DNA of 64,000 nucleotides from Colocasia esculenta (lineage: Eukaryota; Streptophyta; Magnoliopsida; Alismatales; Araceae), in contig CM024759.1 of NCBI GenBank assembly GCA_014218235.1, positions 12,788,712 through 12,852,711 of the forward strand. Reading direction: 5' to 3'. Below, in pieces: positions 44,405-55,959 of the stretch; position 1 is the first letter of the stretch, and the number at the start of each line of letters is the position of its first letter. Below the pieces are notes generated by a model. It did not search any database. It was not told the DNA's origin and saw only the letters and a program-made list of their open reading frames with translations. A program made the position numbers and the translations under genes.

Positions 44405-45489
44405 CTTATCCTCGGTATTTGCCATAAGAGCCAGGTTGGCTTCTTCTTCTTCACTGCTGGAGCTTGACTCACTGTCTGAGTCGCTGCTGTTGTCCCATGC
44501 AGCTGCCATGGCTTTCTTTTGAATCTTCTGAACTTCTTGGAGCTGTCCTTCTTCTTGTGATCATTTTTCTTTAGCATTGGACAGTCTGCCTTGATATGTC
44601 CAGGTTTCTTGCATTCATAGCAAAGTGGCTCATTCCTCTTCTGATCTTTTCCATCTGGTCTCTTGAGATCTTTGTTTTTCTTGAAGTACCTCCTACCAGA
44701 CTGGAACTTCTTCTTCTTTGCCAAGATTCTCTGCAATCTTCTTGAGAGCATGGCTTCTTCATCATCACTATCTTTGCTATCTTCACTGTTATCTAAGGAT
44801 TCTTCTGATGAGTCCCCATTAGCTTTAAGCGCATTTGACTGCTTCTTTCTACTGGAGGATTCTCCTAGTCTTTCCATGTTTATTTCATGGGCCATGAGAG
44901 ACCCGATGAGTTTTTCTACTGACATTCTCTTAAGATCATTAGCTTCTTCGATAGCTGTGACCTTTGCCGTCCATGAAGATGGCAAGGATCTGAGAATCTT
45001 CCTTACCATATCTGCATTCTCATATGACTTTCCTAGACTTGCTAGGCCATTAGTGATGTCAGTAAATCTACTAAACATTTGGGTAATAGACTCACCTGTT
45101 TGCATTTGAAATCTTTCATACTGAGTGACAAGAATGTCGATTCTTGTCTCCTTTACTTTGTCTGTACCTTCATATGTAATCCTTAACTTTTCCCACATTT
45201 CCATGGAGGATTTGCATGCTGAAACTCTGTTGAACTCCTTCTTGCTTAGAGCACAACATAGAATGCTCTTAGCTTTACAGTTCAAGGAGATTTTCTTTCT
45301 ATCTTCATCTGTCCATTGTGCTTTCTCATTTGTGACGACCAGATCACCTTCTTCCACTATTGACCAGATTTGATAATCGTGGCCTTGTAGAAAGTATTCC
45401 ATCCTGGTCTTCCAATACGTATAATCTTCACCGTCGAACAAAGGAGGTCTGTTGACAGACTGACCTTCGAAGTGACCTTGGGCTGCCAT
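44405..45489 (-). pseudogene. gag: Sire-2 gag, joined directly to protease
   Basis: It starts at ATG 45489 (MAAQGHFEGQSVNRPPLFDG). The capsid-like domain (YTYWKTRMEYFLQGHDYQIW, IDILVTQYERFQMQTGESI) is followed by AMLSRRLQRILAKKKKF, zinc knuckle 1 (CYECKKPGHIKADCP) and a Ser/Asp/Glu-rich end (NSSDSDSESSSSSEEEE). A one-base loss near 44520 shifts the frame. The coiled coil, knuckle 2 and gag stop found in Sire-1 and Sire-3 are absent: ...TEDK is followed at once by the protease segment. The in-frame, precise loss matches splice sites in the sister elements. Confidence 0.92.
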
Positions 45490-45539
45490 GGATCTTTACT
45501 CTTCAGATCGTTGGATCTTGTTCTTTGTCGAAGAGACTC

Positions 45540-45551
45540 GCTCTGATACCA
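45540..45551 (-). other. Primer-binding site of Sire-2
   Basis: Minus strand TGGTATCAGAGC, a perfect 12-base match to the plant tRNA-iMet complement, two bases after the LTR end. Confidence 0.96.
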
Positions 45552-45553
45552 CT

Positions 45554-47518
45554 TGTTGCCCGGTTGGCTAACCCAGAGGGGGGGGGGGAATGGGTCTTTA
45601 AAAGTTTATCTGATAAAAACCTGAACTCAAACAAACATAAAGAGTTCTTGAAAGGGATTAGTAATGGTTAGTAGAAACAACAATCACACAAAGAAGACAA
45701 TCACACAACACACAGATTTATCCTGGTTCGGATCTCCTCTCCTTAGGAGTCCTACGTCCAGTCCCTGAGCAACCCTCAGGATTTCACTAACTGGGGTACA
45801 GTCCCCTATGGACAAAAACAACCACCCAGCTTAGCTGGTCTTCCTTCACCCCTGAAGGGAACACAACACCCTGGTAACACCAGGTCTTCCTTCACGCACG
45901 AAGGGAAAAACACCACCCTGGAAACCACCAGGTCTTCCTTCACACACGAAGGGAATAACACCACCCTGGAAACCACCAGGTCTTCCTTCACACACGAAGG
46001 GAATAACACAGGAAAATTCTTGAGAGAAAAAGACTAGCCCCTAGATCAAGCTTTTACAAAACTCAATCTGAAGCTACAAGCACTGAGAGACGAAGATCTA
46101 CACAAAGTGCACTCTCTCAGAACTAAACTAGCTCTTCCTTAATTTTTCTTCTCACAGCACAGGGAGCTAAGAGCCAAGATCGAAAAGACTGAATTTCTGG
46201 CTCTAGAGAAAAATTCGAAGACTTGAAAGCTGCAGAGTTCTAGCCGCTCTTCAATATGAATTGAATTTTCTCGATCATTTGTCTTCCGAGCTTCATCTTG
46301 TATTTGTATCTCCGATTTGAATGAGGACAAGGAGATGACCGTTGTCTCACAGCTTTGGTGTACGTTAGACTGAAGGTTTTGTGGAAGCTTCCTGTCAACA
46401 GTCTTTTGTTCTTTGGAGCACGCAAAGAGATAAGATCTTCTGAGTTTGCTTGTAGTTCCTTCTGTGTCCGTTGTTGTAGGATAGTACATCCTTAAGGTTC
46501 TGCAAGGTTGAGCTTTAATGGTAGACAGCTATACTATCTCCAGATGTCAATCAACGTCAAAGCAGATAGACACAAATATAGTAGTAATACTTTATCGTTC
46601 TAAAAGATGCATGCAGAGAATACACTAGAATGGAAGATATGTTCTGTGTCCATGCAGAGATACGTTCAGTCTTTATTAAATGCATGGCAGTCAATCAGAC
46701 GAGATGCGACTTTGACTATTCAACGTAGATTAAATCAAGGAAAAACGTTTAATTAATGGAAACATGACTTATGCAGTCGTTGTGAAAATCTGATAGAATC
46801 GTTATGATCAAGTTGCTGTAGACTGATAAGAAGTCGTTATGATAACTTATGAAATCGTTACCACAACCAAGTCGTTCTATAACAGATGATAAAAGAAATC
46901 GTTATGAAACATGGCAAGTCGTTGTAGCTCTCAAAAGAAATCGTTATGAAACTTACAGAGTCGTTATGACGAGCAAGTCGTTATAACTTCTGAAGAAGTC
47001 GTTACGATAACTTACAGAGTCGTTATAATGAGCAAGTCGTTATAACTTCTGAAGAAGTCGTTACGATAACTTACAGAGTCGTTATAATGAGCAAGTCGTT
47101 ATAACTTCTGAAGAAGTCGTTACGATAACTTACAGAGTCGTTATAATGAGCAAGTCGTTATAACTTCTGAAGAAGTCGTTACGATAACTTACAGAGTCGT
47201 TATAATGAGCAAGTCGTTATAACTTCTGAAGAAGTCGTTACGATAACTTACAGAGTCGTTATAATGAGCAAGTCGTTATAACTTCTGAAGAAGTCGTTAC
47301 GATAACTTACAGAGTCGTTATAACTAATGAAGGAATTATTATGGCTCTTCTGAAAAAAGATGTATGTAAGACTTACCACAAATGCTTGACTTTCTTTGGG
47401 TAATTCCTGTGCTTATGGCTAGATAAACAAGGTTAGAGAAACTTTTGACAGTGTTTTGTTTATCACCAAAATAGGCAAGTAATTAATTTAAAAGTACATG
47501 GGGATGGACTGTTCATCA
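45554..47518 (-). mobile_element. 5' LTR of Sire-2
   Basis: 1965 bp, near-identical to 35132-37095. It ends ...GGGCAACA before the PBS. The 59-bp array is present with the same six copies (starts 46974, 47033, 47092, 47151, 47210, 47269) and the hairpin units at 45816-46008. Confidence 0.96.
46974..47327. repeat. 59-bp tandem array, six copies, 5' LTR of Sire-2
   Basis: Same number and sequence of copies as in the 3' LTR, as expected if both LTRs were made in one recent reverse transcription. Confidence 0.95.
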
Positions 47519-49522
47519 GTTCTTGGAGGGCTGCAGAAATACAAATCTCTGGAAAGACAGTTTGTATTTGTATTTAATTTTGAATCTTGTGGCAATCTGG
47601 ATGAATCTGTTAAAGATAGCTTCAGTAAAGACTCTTCTGTATGCGACAACTCCTATGAGGGGAGGATGGAGACCGGAAGGTAGAACCACAGTCATGGAAG
47701 GAACAATTTCTCTTTGGCCTCTTAAAAGATTTTCCCATTGGCCTTTAGAAACATCATGCAAACCTAATTTGAATCTTTCAAAGTTGAAGATTTTCATTTG
47801 GGTGTACTTGGCCTGAGAGTTCCTGAGATGAATTCCAAACAACTCATGAAACCTTAGAGACAGGTGATGCTGAACTGTCAAAAATTGGTTTCTAGATTGG
47901 GTTGTTTGATATCTGGCTGCTTCATCTGGATAGAGGTCAATGAACTCTTTGGGAGTTAAGCAATGATGTTTCTGAGAGATGAACTGAAGGTCTTCTACTG
48001 AGATTTGTGTAGTTATGAGCAGAGTAGGAAGCCAATGTTCAAAGGTGAACCCTGGCATCTCATGAATTTCAAGGAATGCTCGAAAAGAGAGATATTCTCT
48101 GAACAGATTCATGCAATGCTCAGAGTGGTGGATGAAAGCATACCAAAATGGTGGAAGTAGTAAGGAAGGTTTGTCACCTAATTTGGGTCCACTAGAGGCT
48201 GAAAGCTGTATACTTAGAAGTATTTCAGCTAGATGAAGAAGGGTTTTCTTGGAATCAATTTTGGAGGCAGTGGGAAGAGAAGAAAAAATTGAGGGGTTGA
48301 GTGGAAAGATTTAGAGTGATTTCTTTGAGAGGTCTGAATTGGTATTTCATAGGGTAGAATGAGAATTTTATGTCCTGGTAGAATGGATCCATGGGAATGG
48401 TTGCAAGTGGAGGAGGATCTGGAGAAGTGGAATGTGAAGGATTCTCAGGAGTTGGTGTTGTGGGTGCAGTGGATTGAGTTGGAACTGGAGTGGGCTCTTT
48501 GGGCTCTGGAGGAGGCTTAACAGATGGATCTAGTGTAGAGGGAGTTGGCCTAGAGAAAGGATGAGGGAAGACAGGGTCACCATTCTTGACCAGTCTGCGC
48601 TTCACTTTCCTCTTGAAGGTTTGGAGTTCATGAGAGGATTCAAGGGATCTCTTGGCCTTAGGCTTCATCTGGGATTGATTTTCTTGCTGGGACTCCTCTA
48701 CTGCTGCTGCCACTCCTACTGACTGCTTTTCCACTACAGGCTTTTACTGTTGCTCAGGTTCTATGTGCTGATCAGATACTGGCTCATCATGCCCTTGTAC
48801 CTAAGATTCTGGCTCCTGGTCCTGCTCAAGTTGCTGCTCAACCTGCTACTGCTGTTCTGCCTGTGAGTCTAGCTCTTTTGCTTCCACTGATGTTTACTCA
48901 AGGACTGGCTCTTCAGGTTCTGGCACTAGAGTCTCTTGAACATCAACTTGTTGCTGCTCTTGAACTGGAGCATGTTTTCCTTGCTGCTGAGAGGAAGAAG
49001 GCCCTGATGGCCTAGAAGTGCCTTGTTGGCACACCAATTGAAGCAGTAAATCTTTCATTTGCTTGACCTCATTAGAGAGACTATCAAACTTGACATCAAG
49101 AAATTCAATTTGAATCTGAAGAACAGACAGAGTCTCTTGTTGATTTCTTAATAAATCCAAAATGGTAGAGAAGTTACTACTACTCTCCCCCTGAGACCTT
49201 GGCCGGGTCTCAAATTGAGATGGAAAGGATTGATGTTGCCTTTCCTCAAATTTATGTTCCATGGGGATAAAAATAGGAATATCATCAGTTGCTATTCCTT
49301 TTCCTCTTATATCTCTTAGTACTTCATTAATGGTTTCCTCATGAGCATCTGGTTCAGGAAGTGAGGAGGAAACATGAACTTGATCTAATTGCTCTTGGGT
49401 CTGAACTGGGACTTCAGATCTAACTTGGACTTCTGGTTCTCTATTTTCTTCCGTTGGAACTTCTTCATGAGAGGATAATGAAATGGGAGGCTCATCAGGA
49501 AAGCTCTCATGATCACATTCTG
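47519..49522 (-). pseudogene. Sire-3 third ORF, middle part between two insertions
   Basis: Open pieces: 49522-48894 (HESFPDEPPISLSSHEEVP, a coiled-coil-like stretch ILDLLRNQQETLSVLQ, then SGPSSSQQQGKHAPV), 48734-48255 (KRKVKRRLVKNGDPVFPHP, Pro/Thr-rich) and 48112-47519 (MNLFREYLSFRAFLEIHEM, FNFERFKLGLHDVS). Stops such as 48895-48897 separate them. Homologous to the coiled-coil, NLS-like and C-terminal parts of the Sire-1 and Sire-2 proteins but strongly diverged. Left border: Sire-2 (GTTCT). Right border: solo LTR (TTCTG). Confidence 0.78.
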
Positions 49523-52500
49523 TGTAACGCCCTGACGCGGAATATCGGAGCGGGATTACAGTTATTAAATAGTACCGAGCGAGAAATAAATAACAAACCA
49601 TTACACAAATGAAAATAATACCAAACTACCTCATATTTCATCAATAATCCATCAACTCCATTACAATCACTAATGTTTCATCAAACTTCAAGATCTAACT
49701 ATTACATCAACGTATCAGAGCCAAAACTAGGGCCCAGAGTACTTTATTCAAAATCAAACTATTACATAAAAACTATCTGCCTCACTAACTCGTAACTATA
49801 CTAACTGACTACTACTAGAAATCCTTGGATTGCTGAAAATGGGTCACTCCTGAGCATCATCCTCAGTCCCGTCCTTGTGAGTGTGGTCATCGTCATACTC
49901 GCCTGAAACACATTAAATAAAAACACAGGATGAGCGAATAACGCCCAGTAGGACTTAATATCTCGTGTAAACAAGCAGGCTTTAAGTGTTTAACCTTTTA
50001 TCAAGCAGAGTAACTAACAAGAACGAGCAAGTACGAGAACGATCAGGTATAGTCGAGTCAGTAAGATCACAAGACAAGAATACCTTTATAGGTAACAAGT
50101 ACAACAAAAGTTTTGGCCATATTTCAAGTTAACAAGTAAATTGCACAGCACTGCACAAGTCACGATAGAAAGTAAAGTAAGTAACATGCGTTTGGTCGAT
50201 CATTTTATCAACCACAAGTCAAGTATCATGTACAGGAATGTTTGTAAATTGTCTTAGATCAATCTTGCGTGTCATGCGTTTGGTGTATGCCATCACCTGA
50301 TCATTAGACCCCCGCGAGTTATAGCCTTTCAGGTGCTCCTCCCAAGGACCAGATCGGGCCCTTATAATGTTGCCTAGCATTGTCATGTTTTTATCTTAGA
50401 CAATCACAAAATGGCCAAGAGAGTACCAAGAATAGATGAGAGTAGTAGATGAACTAGACGAGAGTGTAGCGAGAACGTGAACAGATGAGAGTATCGAGAT
50501 AGTAGATGAGATAGGGACATTTCCGTAAAATGACGAGAAACATACGATAGTAACGGTTGCACGGCACCAGGTCGGGTACCGGCAGTCTGGTAGAAGTCAC
50601 AACCGCACCCTTAACTGTGCCGTGTACACGGGTCAGGTAGTCCGGTGTGAACCCAAGACACGAAGGAAACACTAAGGCCATGGATCGTACTGATCCCTAA
50701 GGTGTAACGGGTTTTAGGGTACAACCAGCTCGTTGACTAAGGACGTGCGCCAATGCCAAGAAGACTTACGGAGGTCTTGACAAGGAGTCCCTGGTCCAGT
50801 CGAGAGTATTCCCGGTGGAGAGGTGGTCCAAGTCAAGGGAAAGTGTGTAAAAACAGGTCCGTTGTGCCTCGAGTGCTCGAAGGTCGAGGGAAAACGGTAA
50901 CGGTAGATAAAATGCGCGTATAAAACGAAAAACAATTGTATTTAATAAAAATAGGGTAATTTAGTCATTTATTTTGCTAATTTACCGAATACATTATTGC
51001 ATAATTTATCAGGGTCAAATGGCATTTAATAATGTTGTGTGTGCGTAAGTGTAAAGAAATCTTGAGGATATGACAAGTCGTGCAAATGTCATTTTAAATA
51101 ATTAAATTTATATCATTAATGCCATTTATTAATTTACCAAGTCGAATTAACTATAACATGATTTAATCATGACTAATTAAAGGGTATAAAGCCTAAACAT
51201 CAGGGCATATGCAAAATTTTCAATTCTGGTCGGATTCTTGAAAACGCGGCAGACATACCCGTCGCGATTCAAGTCGCGACGAGGCGGTCGGCCGCGACAC
51301 GGGGCCTAGCCGGTCTGGCCCGGTCTGGAGTGAATCGTGGTGGCTTATGTTGTCACGTTCTTGACGCGACGCCATCAGCCGGCGCGACCTCGCTGATATC
51401 GTGGCGGATCGCGCCGTCGCGATAACAGGTGGGTTTGCCCTTTTTCCCAGGGCAAGTCCTCTATGATACATGGACGTTCTAAATTCCATATAAAATAGCA
51501 CGATGATCTAAAAAGCACGAAACCAGTTTTAAACGAAAGTAGACATATATATCTATCAATATACACGATTAATTTGAAAATAGACAAGGTTTTGACATGC
51601 ATTGATTGGGTTACTTTTCAGTGACCTAAATAGGCGTAGTTAGGGTTCAACGAATTAATTTGAGATGAATACATGATAAAAAATTCCGAAACTAGAGGCG
51701 TTAGAAAGCTAACGCGATGTAGTATTTTAGAGCATTTTCTCATGATATGGGATCAAGTATGCACGGAGTTTTAAGGTAAACTTGAAGAGTCGGGTACAAG
51801 CAATAGACAGAGATTCAAAGATTTAATTCTCCCTCATGGGAGATCGAAATCGAGCAAGACATGGGGAGTTTAAAAGATAATAAGATGCAGTATATATGAG
51901 AATTTTAGCATGGCATGAGAGTAAGTACATGTTGGGAATTAAAAAAAACATAAGATTTCGGTTCATGGTAACAGCAGGACTTCACAAATTAAATTCGCCC
52001 AAATGGATGAGCGAAATGCAACCAGACTAGAGGGCTTTTGAAGAGGTACATGAAGGCTATGTAGGATAATTTTTTTCACGATTTTTGCTTGAGAGATTGC
52101 CTACCTTAGCTTGCAATAATGGAAACCCTAGTTTGGAGACGAAAAAGATGAAGAATAGCCAACTCCAGCCCTTCTCCTCCAAGCTCCACGTCCAAGAATC
52201 GTCTCCTCTCCATCCTCCAGAGTTCCTCCACATTCTAGGGTTTGGTGGGGACGAAAGTGGGGTGTTTTGATGGCTTTGAGAGTCCAATATACCTCAAACT
52301 CTCTCCTTCTCTCCTAAATTCTGAAAATTCACAATTATCCCTTATTTTTCTACCATTTATCCACCTAATGGGTAGGGAAGAGAGGTTAAATTCGTGGCAA
52401 AAGGGTTAGGATGGGGTAAGGGCTCTTGTTTTTTATAAATATGACTTATTTAGTGTTTATCTTAGCCTTTTACTATTTTCTAATTAATTAGATACAAAAT

Positions 52501-52734
52501 TTACTTAATTACATCTCCTCCCAAGATGGGCTTCATCCTATTGGGCCCAATCTATTTAGTTTGGACCATTTATTTAACCCACTACTAATTTAGCTTAATG
52601 GGTTATTCATTAAATTCCTTTTATTTCATTCAAATCTTATTTATTCTCTATTTATTCTAATTTAATTGATTTATCTCATTTATTAAATAATAAATTTTTA
52701 TTTTGTTTGAATTTTAAAAATCCAGGGTACTACA
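49523..52734 (-). mobile_element. 3.2-kb solo LTR, chromovirus (Tekay/Del-like)
   Basis: It starts TGTAACGCCC and ends GGGTACTACA on the plus strand, with perfect 5-bp flanks TTCTG (49518-49522 and 52735-52739). On the minus strand the start TGTAGTACCCTGG and a stretch near 49930 resembling CTACTGGGCGTTATTCGCTC are typical of long chromovirus LTRs. There is no PBS, PPT or pol. It splits the third ORF of Sire-3. 51240-51430 is dense in CGCGAC words. ORFs inside are short and not credible. Confidence 0.93.
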
Positions 52735-53512
52735 TTCTGGTACAGAATTCTTGAACCATAAATTTTACTTTTTGCTAATCAAGGAATAGTGACTTCTTCT
52801 TAAGGTAAAGATACCAATTTTCTCTTTGAGTCCAATAGAAATTTCTCCAGATAGATCTACTGAGAATCTCTTGAAAATCAGAGTGAGCAGAGATCCATAA
52901 GGAAGGGATTCCTGCAAATCCTTTGAATCTATCATCTTCTCCAAAATAACTACTGGCAAATTTACTTTATGCTTCTGAACAGCCCAAAACAGAAGATTTC
53001 CATCCCTGGCAGTTATGGAGGAGTGAGTTCCTACTCTAGGGGTCACAATATTTGAAATAACTGAGTGGATCAGTCTCTTTTCTGCTGATAACTCATTCAC
53101 TAAAAGCCCATTCTTATTGATAGTGGCCAAATTGCCTATAATCCCCAATTTTTGCTTTTCAAGGGGAACAAACTCACTGAGTTTGTGTCCAGAACTTGGA
53201 TAATCCAAAATCTCAACCAATAATTCTTCTGATATGGTAATCTTGGTTCCTTTGACATACCCAAACACTGAGTTTCCAGAAGATACTTACAGAGATGCAT
53301 AAAAGGCTCTAATGGCGTTTTCTATAGAGGGCTCGGAAATCTAACATAGCTTGGTCCAACCCATGGCATTGAGGGTTTCTTCAACCCAAGACAAGTTGCC
53401 ACTCAAATGAGAAAAGTCTACAGCCTTCCCTGGACAAATAGGAATCTTAGCAAGACGCTGCAGTTGATCAGGGGTCAACTGGACGGTATTCGGAACCCTA
53501 GACGAAGCCATC
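52735..53512 (-). pseudogene. Sire-3 third ORF, N-terminal part
   Basis: It starts at ATG 53512 (MASSRVPNTVQLTPDQLQ). In-frame stops near 53342 and 53290 break the first ~75 codons; from 53268 the frame is open (MFGYVKGTKITISEELLVEI, HSVISNIVTPRVGTHSSI, LLFWAVQKHKVNLPVVILEK, LPYGSLLTLIFKRFSVDLSG). This is the same N-terminal domain as in Sire-1 and Sire-2 (for example VSLPYDHLLTKVFKHFGINV) but clearly diverged, so Sire-3 is a separate Sirevirus family. Confidence 0.82.
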
Positions 53513-54030
53513 TAGAATATGGAAACGGAAATGACTCAAGGAACTATCAAAGGAGAGATAGAAATTTTGAAGAGAGTTCCAAGATCCTACATTTCTTCGA
53601 GGAGGATGGAGATTTCAGGGTTCTTCGGAAGTCCTTCGCCGGAGAACAGTAAGGGCGCGAAGAGGCAGAAGAGGACAAGAGAGTCGAAGATGGATTTCGA
53701 AAGGGTGCTTTCTAAAAGAAAAGGGGTTTTCTTATATAAAGAGGGAAAAGATAACTGGCCCAAGATTTCAGGATGAACGGTCGGGATCAAGTGATTTGAC
53801 CGTTGACAGAAAAGAATTCATTTAATGAAAGCGCCTTTTCAAAAAATTTATAGTAAGTCGAATTATGTATTCGACTGCATCAGTCGAATGTAAGATTTTG
53901 ACATGATTCGAATGCATTGTTTCTACATAAGTCGAATGTCTGGGACTTAGAAGTTTTAAGGATGGTTTCACAGACAGTTCAAACAACAGTATCTTATCAT
54001 ACAATTCAAATGTCATTTTACTTTAGTAAA
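53513..54030. other. Spacer between pol and the third ORF, Sire-3
   Basis: About 520 bp without a credible gene. 53855-53940 repeats the GTCGAAT, ATTCGACT and AGTCGAAT words that also form the LTR array at 33870-34250. Confidence 0.6.
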
Positions 54031-55905
54031 TTAATCAAGATTACACATACCTATCTCTCTTCTAATAGATGTGAATCTATCCTCAGGAAGAGGTTTTGTA
54101 AAAATATCAGCAAGTTGATTTTCTGTAGAAACAAATTCAAGTGAAATATTGCCATTACTTACATGATCCCTGATGAAGTGATGTCTAACCTCAATATGCT
54201 TGGTTCTTGAGTGCTGGATAGGATTCTTAGTCAAATTTACTGCGCTTGTGTTGTCACACAGCATAGGAATTTCTTGGAGCTGATGACCATAGTCTTCCAA
54301 TTGGTGTTTGATCCACAAGAGTTGAGTACAGCAACTCCCTGCTACAATGTATTCAACTTCTGTGGTTGACAAAGCTACTGAGTTCTGCTTCCTGGAAGAC
54401 CAAGATATCAAGCATCCTGCAAGAATTTGACAAGTGCCACTGGTGCTTTTCCTATCTATTTTGCATCCAGCATAGTCAGCATCACTATATACAATTAACT
54501 TGAATTCAGAACATCTGGGAAACTAAAGTCCTAATTTACTGGTATGTATAAGATATCTAAAAATTCTTTTAACAGCATGAACATGTGATTCTTTTGGATC
54601 AGCTTAGAATCTTTCATATAAACACACACTAAACATTATATCTGGTCTGCTAGCAGTAAGATAGAGCAGTGATCCTATCATTCCTCTATAGATCTTTTGA
54701 TCTACCTTTTTACTAAGAGGGTCACCATCTAACTTAATGCCTGAGCTCATGGGCGTTCCTAGTGGCTTACACTTGTCAAAACCATACTTATAAAGTAAGT
54801 CTGAAATATACTTGGTTTGACAAATGTGAGTTCCTTCCTTGGTCTGTTTAATTTGCAACCCAAGAAAATAATTGAGCTCACCCATCATGCTCATTTCAAA
54901 TTCACTTTGCATCAATTTTTCAAAGAACTTGCAAAGTGATTCATTAGTAGAACCAAAGATAATGTCATCAACATAGATCTGCACAATTAAAATTCCATCT
55001 GAAATTTTCTTTATAAATAATGTGTTATCTACTTTACCTCTTACAAAGTCATGTGATATAAGATAAGCACTTAATCTTTCATACCAAGCTCTAAGAGCTT
55101 GTTTCAAGCCATATAGTGCTTTATTTAAACGGAAAACTTGATTAGGATAAGTAGTATCTTCAAAACCTGGTGGTTGCTCAACATATACTTCTTCTTTAAT
55201 AAAATCATTTAGAAAAGTACTTTTAACATCCATCTGAAATAAATTAATATTAAGAGAACAAACATATGCTAATAAAATTTTGATTGCCTCTAATCTAGCT
55301 ATTAGAGCATAGGTTTCATCAAAGTCTATACCTTCCTCTTGGGAATATCCTTGAGCAACAAGTCTGGCCTTGTTTCTAGTAATTACCCCTGATTCATCCA
55401 TCTTGTTTCTAAAAACCCATCTGGTTCCAATAACTGGATGATCAGAAGGTCTAGGCACAAGAGTCTATACCTCACTACGTTGGAACTGATTAAGTTCCTC
55501 TTGCATAGCAAGGATCGAAGAATCATCTCCCAGGGCATCATCGATTGTCCTAGGCTCTATTTGAGAAACTAAAGCAGAAAAATCACAAGGACTTTGCAAA
55601 TCTCTTGTTCTTACCCTATCTTGAGGATCATCTATAATATTTTCTCTTGGATGATTCCGGTGATACCTTAATTCTCTAGGTAGCCCTTCTTGTGGTTCTT
55701 CTAGTTGTTGAAGATCTTCTAATAGAGGGTCTTCCTTTTCTTCATCTTTTCCTTCTTCTTCAAGAGAAGTCTTTTCTAGATCCCTGCATAGATCAACAAC
55801 ACATTCTTCTTCTTCTTCTATCCTTTTGATAGAAGGGTTAGTCTCATCAAATAAGATATGTATAGATTGTTCTATGGTTAATGTCCTTCTATTGAATACC
55901 TTATA
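54031..55905 (-). pseudogene. pol: Sire-3 pol: reverse transcriptase and RNase H
   Basis: RT frame 55458-54604 (WVFRNKMDESG, MDVKSTFLNDF where the usual Ala is Thr, YVDD in VQIYVDDIIFGS, LNYFLGLQIKQTKEG, LLYLTASRPDIMFSV). RNase H is in 54411-54031 (STTEVEYIVAGSCC, LCDNTSAVNLTKN, ENQLADIFTKPLPEDRF). Between them the GYSDADYAGC block is degraded (54480-54600). The acidic linker upstream (55460-55905) has stops. STTEVEY carries Val where STAEAEY has Ala. Confidence 0.9.
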
Positions 55906-55959
55906 ACTTCTTAGTTTTGAAATGTATCCTAGCAGAAATCCTTCATCACTTTTAGCATC

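Larger units (their letters stand above)
35132..47518 (-). mobile_element. Sire-2: complete, very young Sirevirus
   Basis: 12,387 bp with TSD GTTCT (35127-35131 and 47519-47523). The LTRs are 1964 and 1965 bp and I find only about five differences between them, mostly in homopolymers, so insertion is recent. It has PBS, gag, pol, third ORF and PPT in the normal order and lacks the intron-like segment of the other two Sireviruses. It is inserted in the third ORF of Sire-3. Confidence 0.96.

Noticed and set aside
49523..52734. Possibility that the 3.2-kb element is a gene-bearing transposon
   Set aside because: No RT, integrase or transposase motif on either strand; TG...CA ends and a 5-bp TSD fit a solo LTR.
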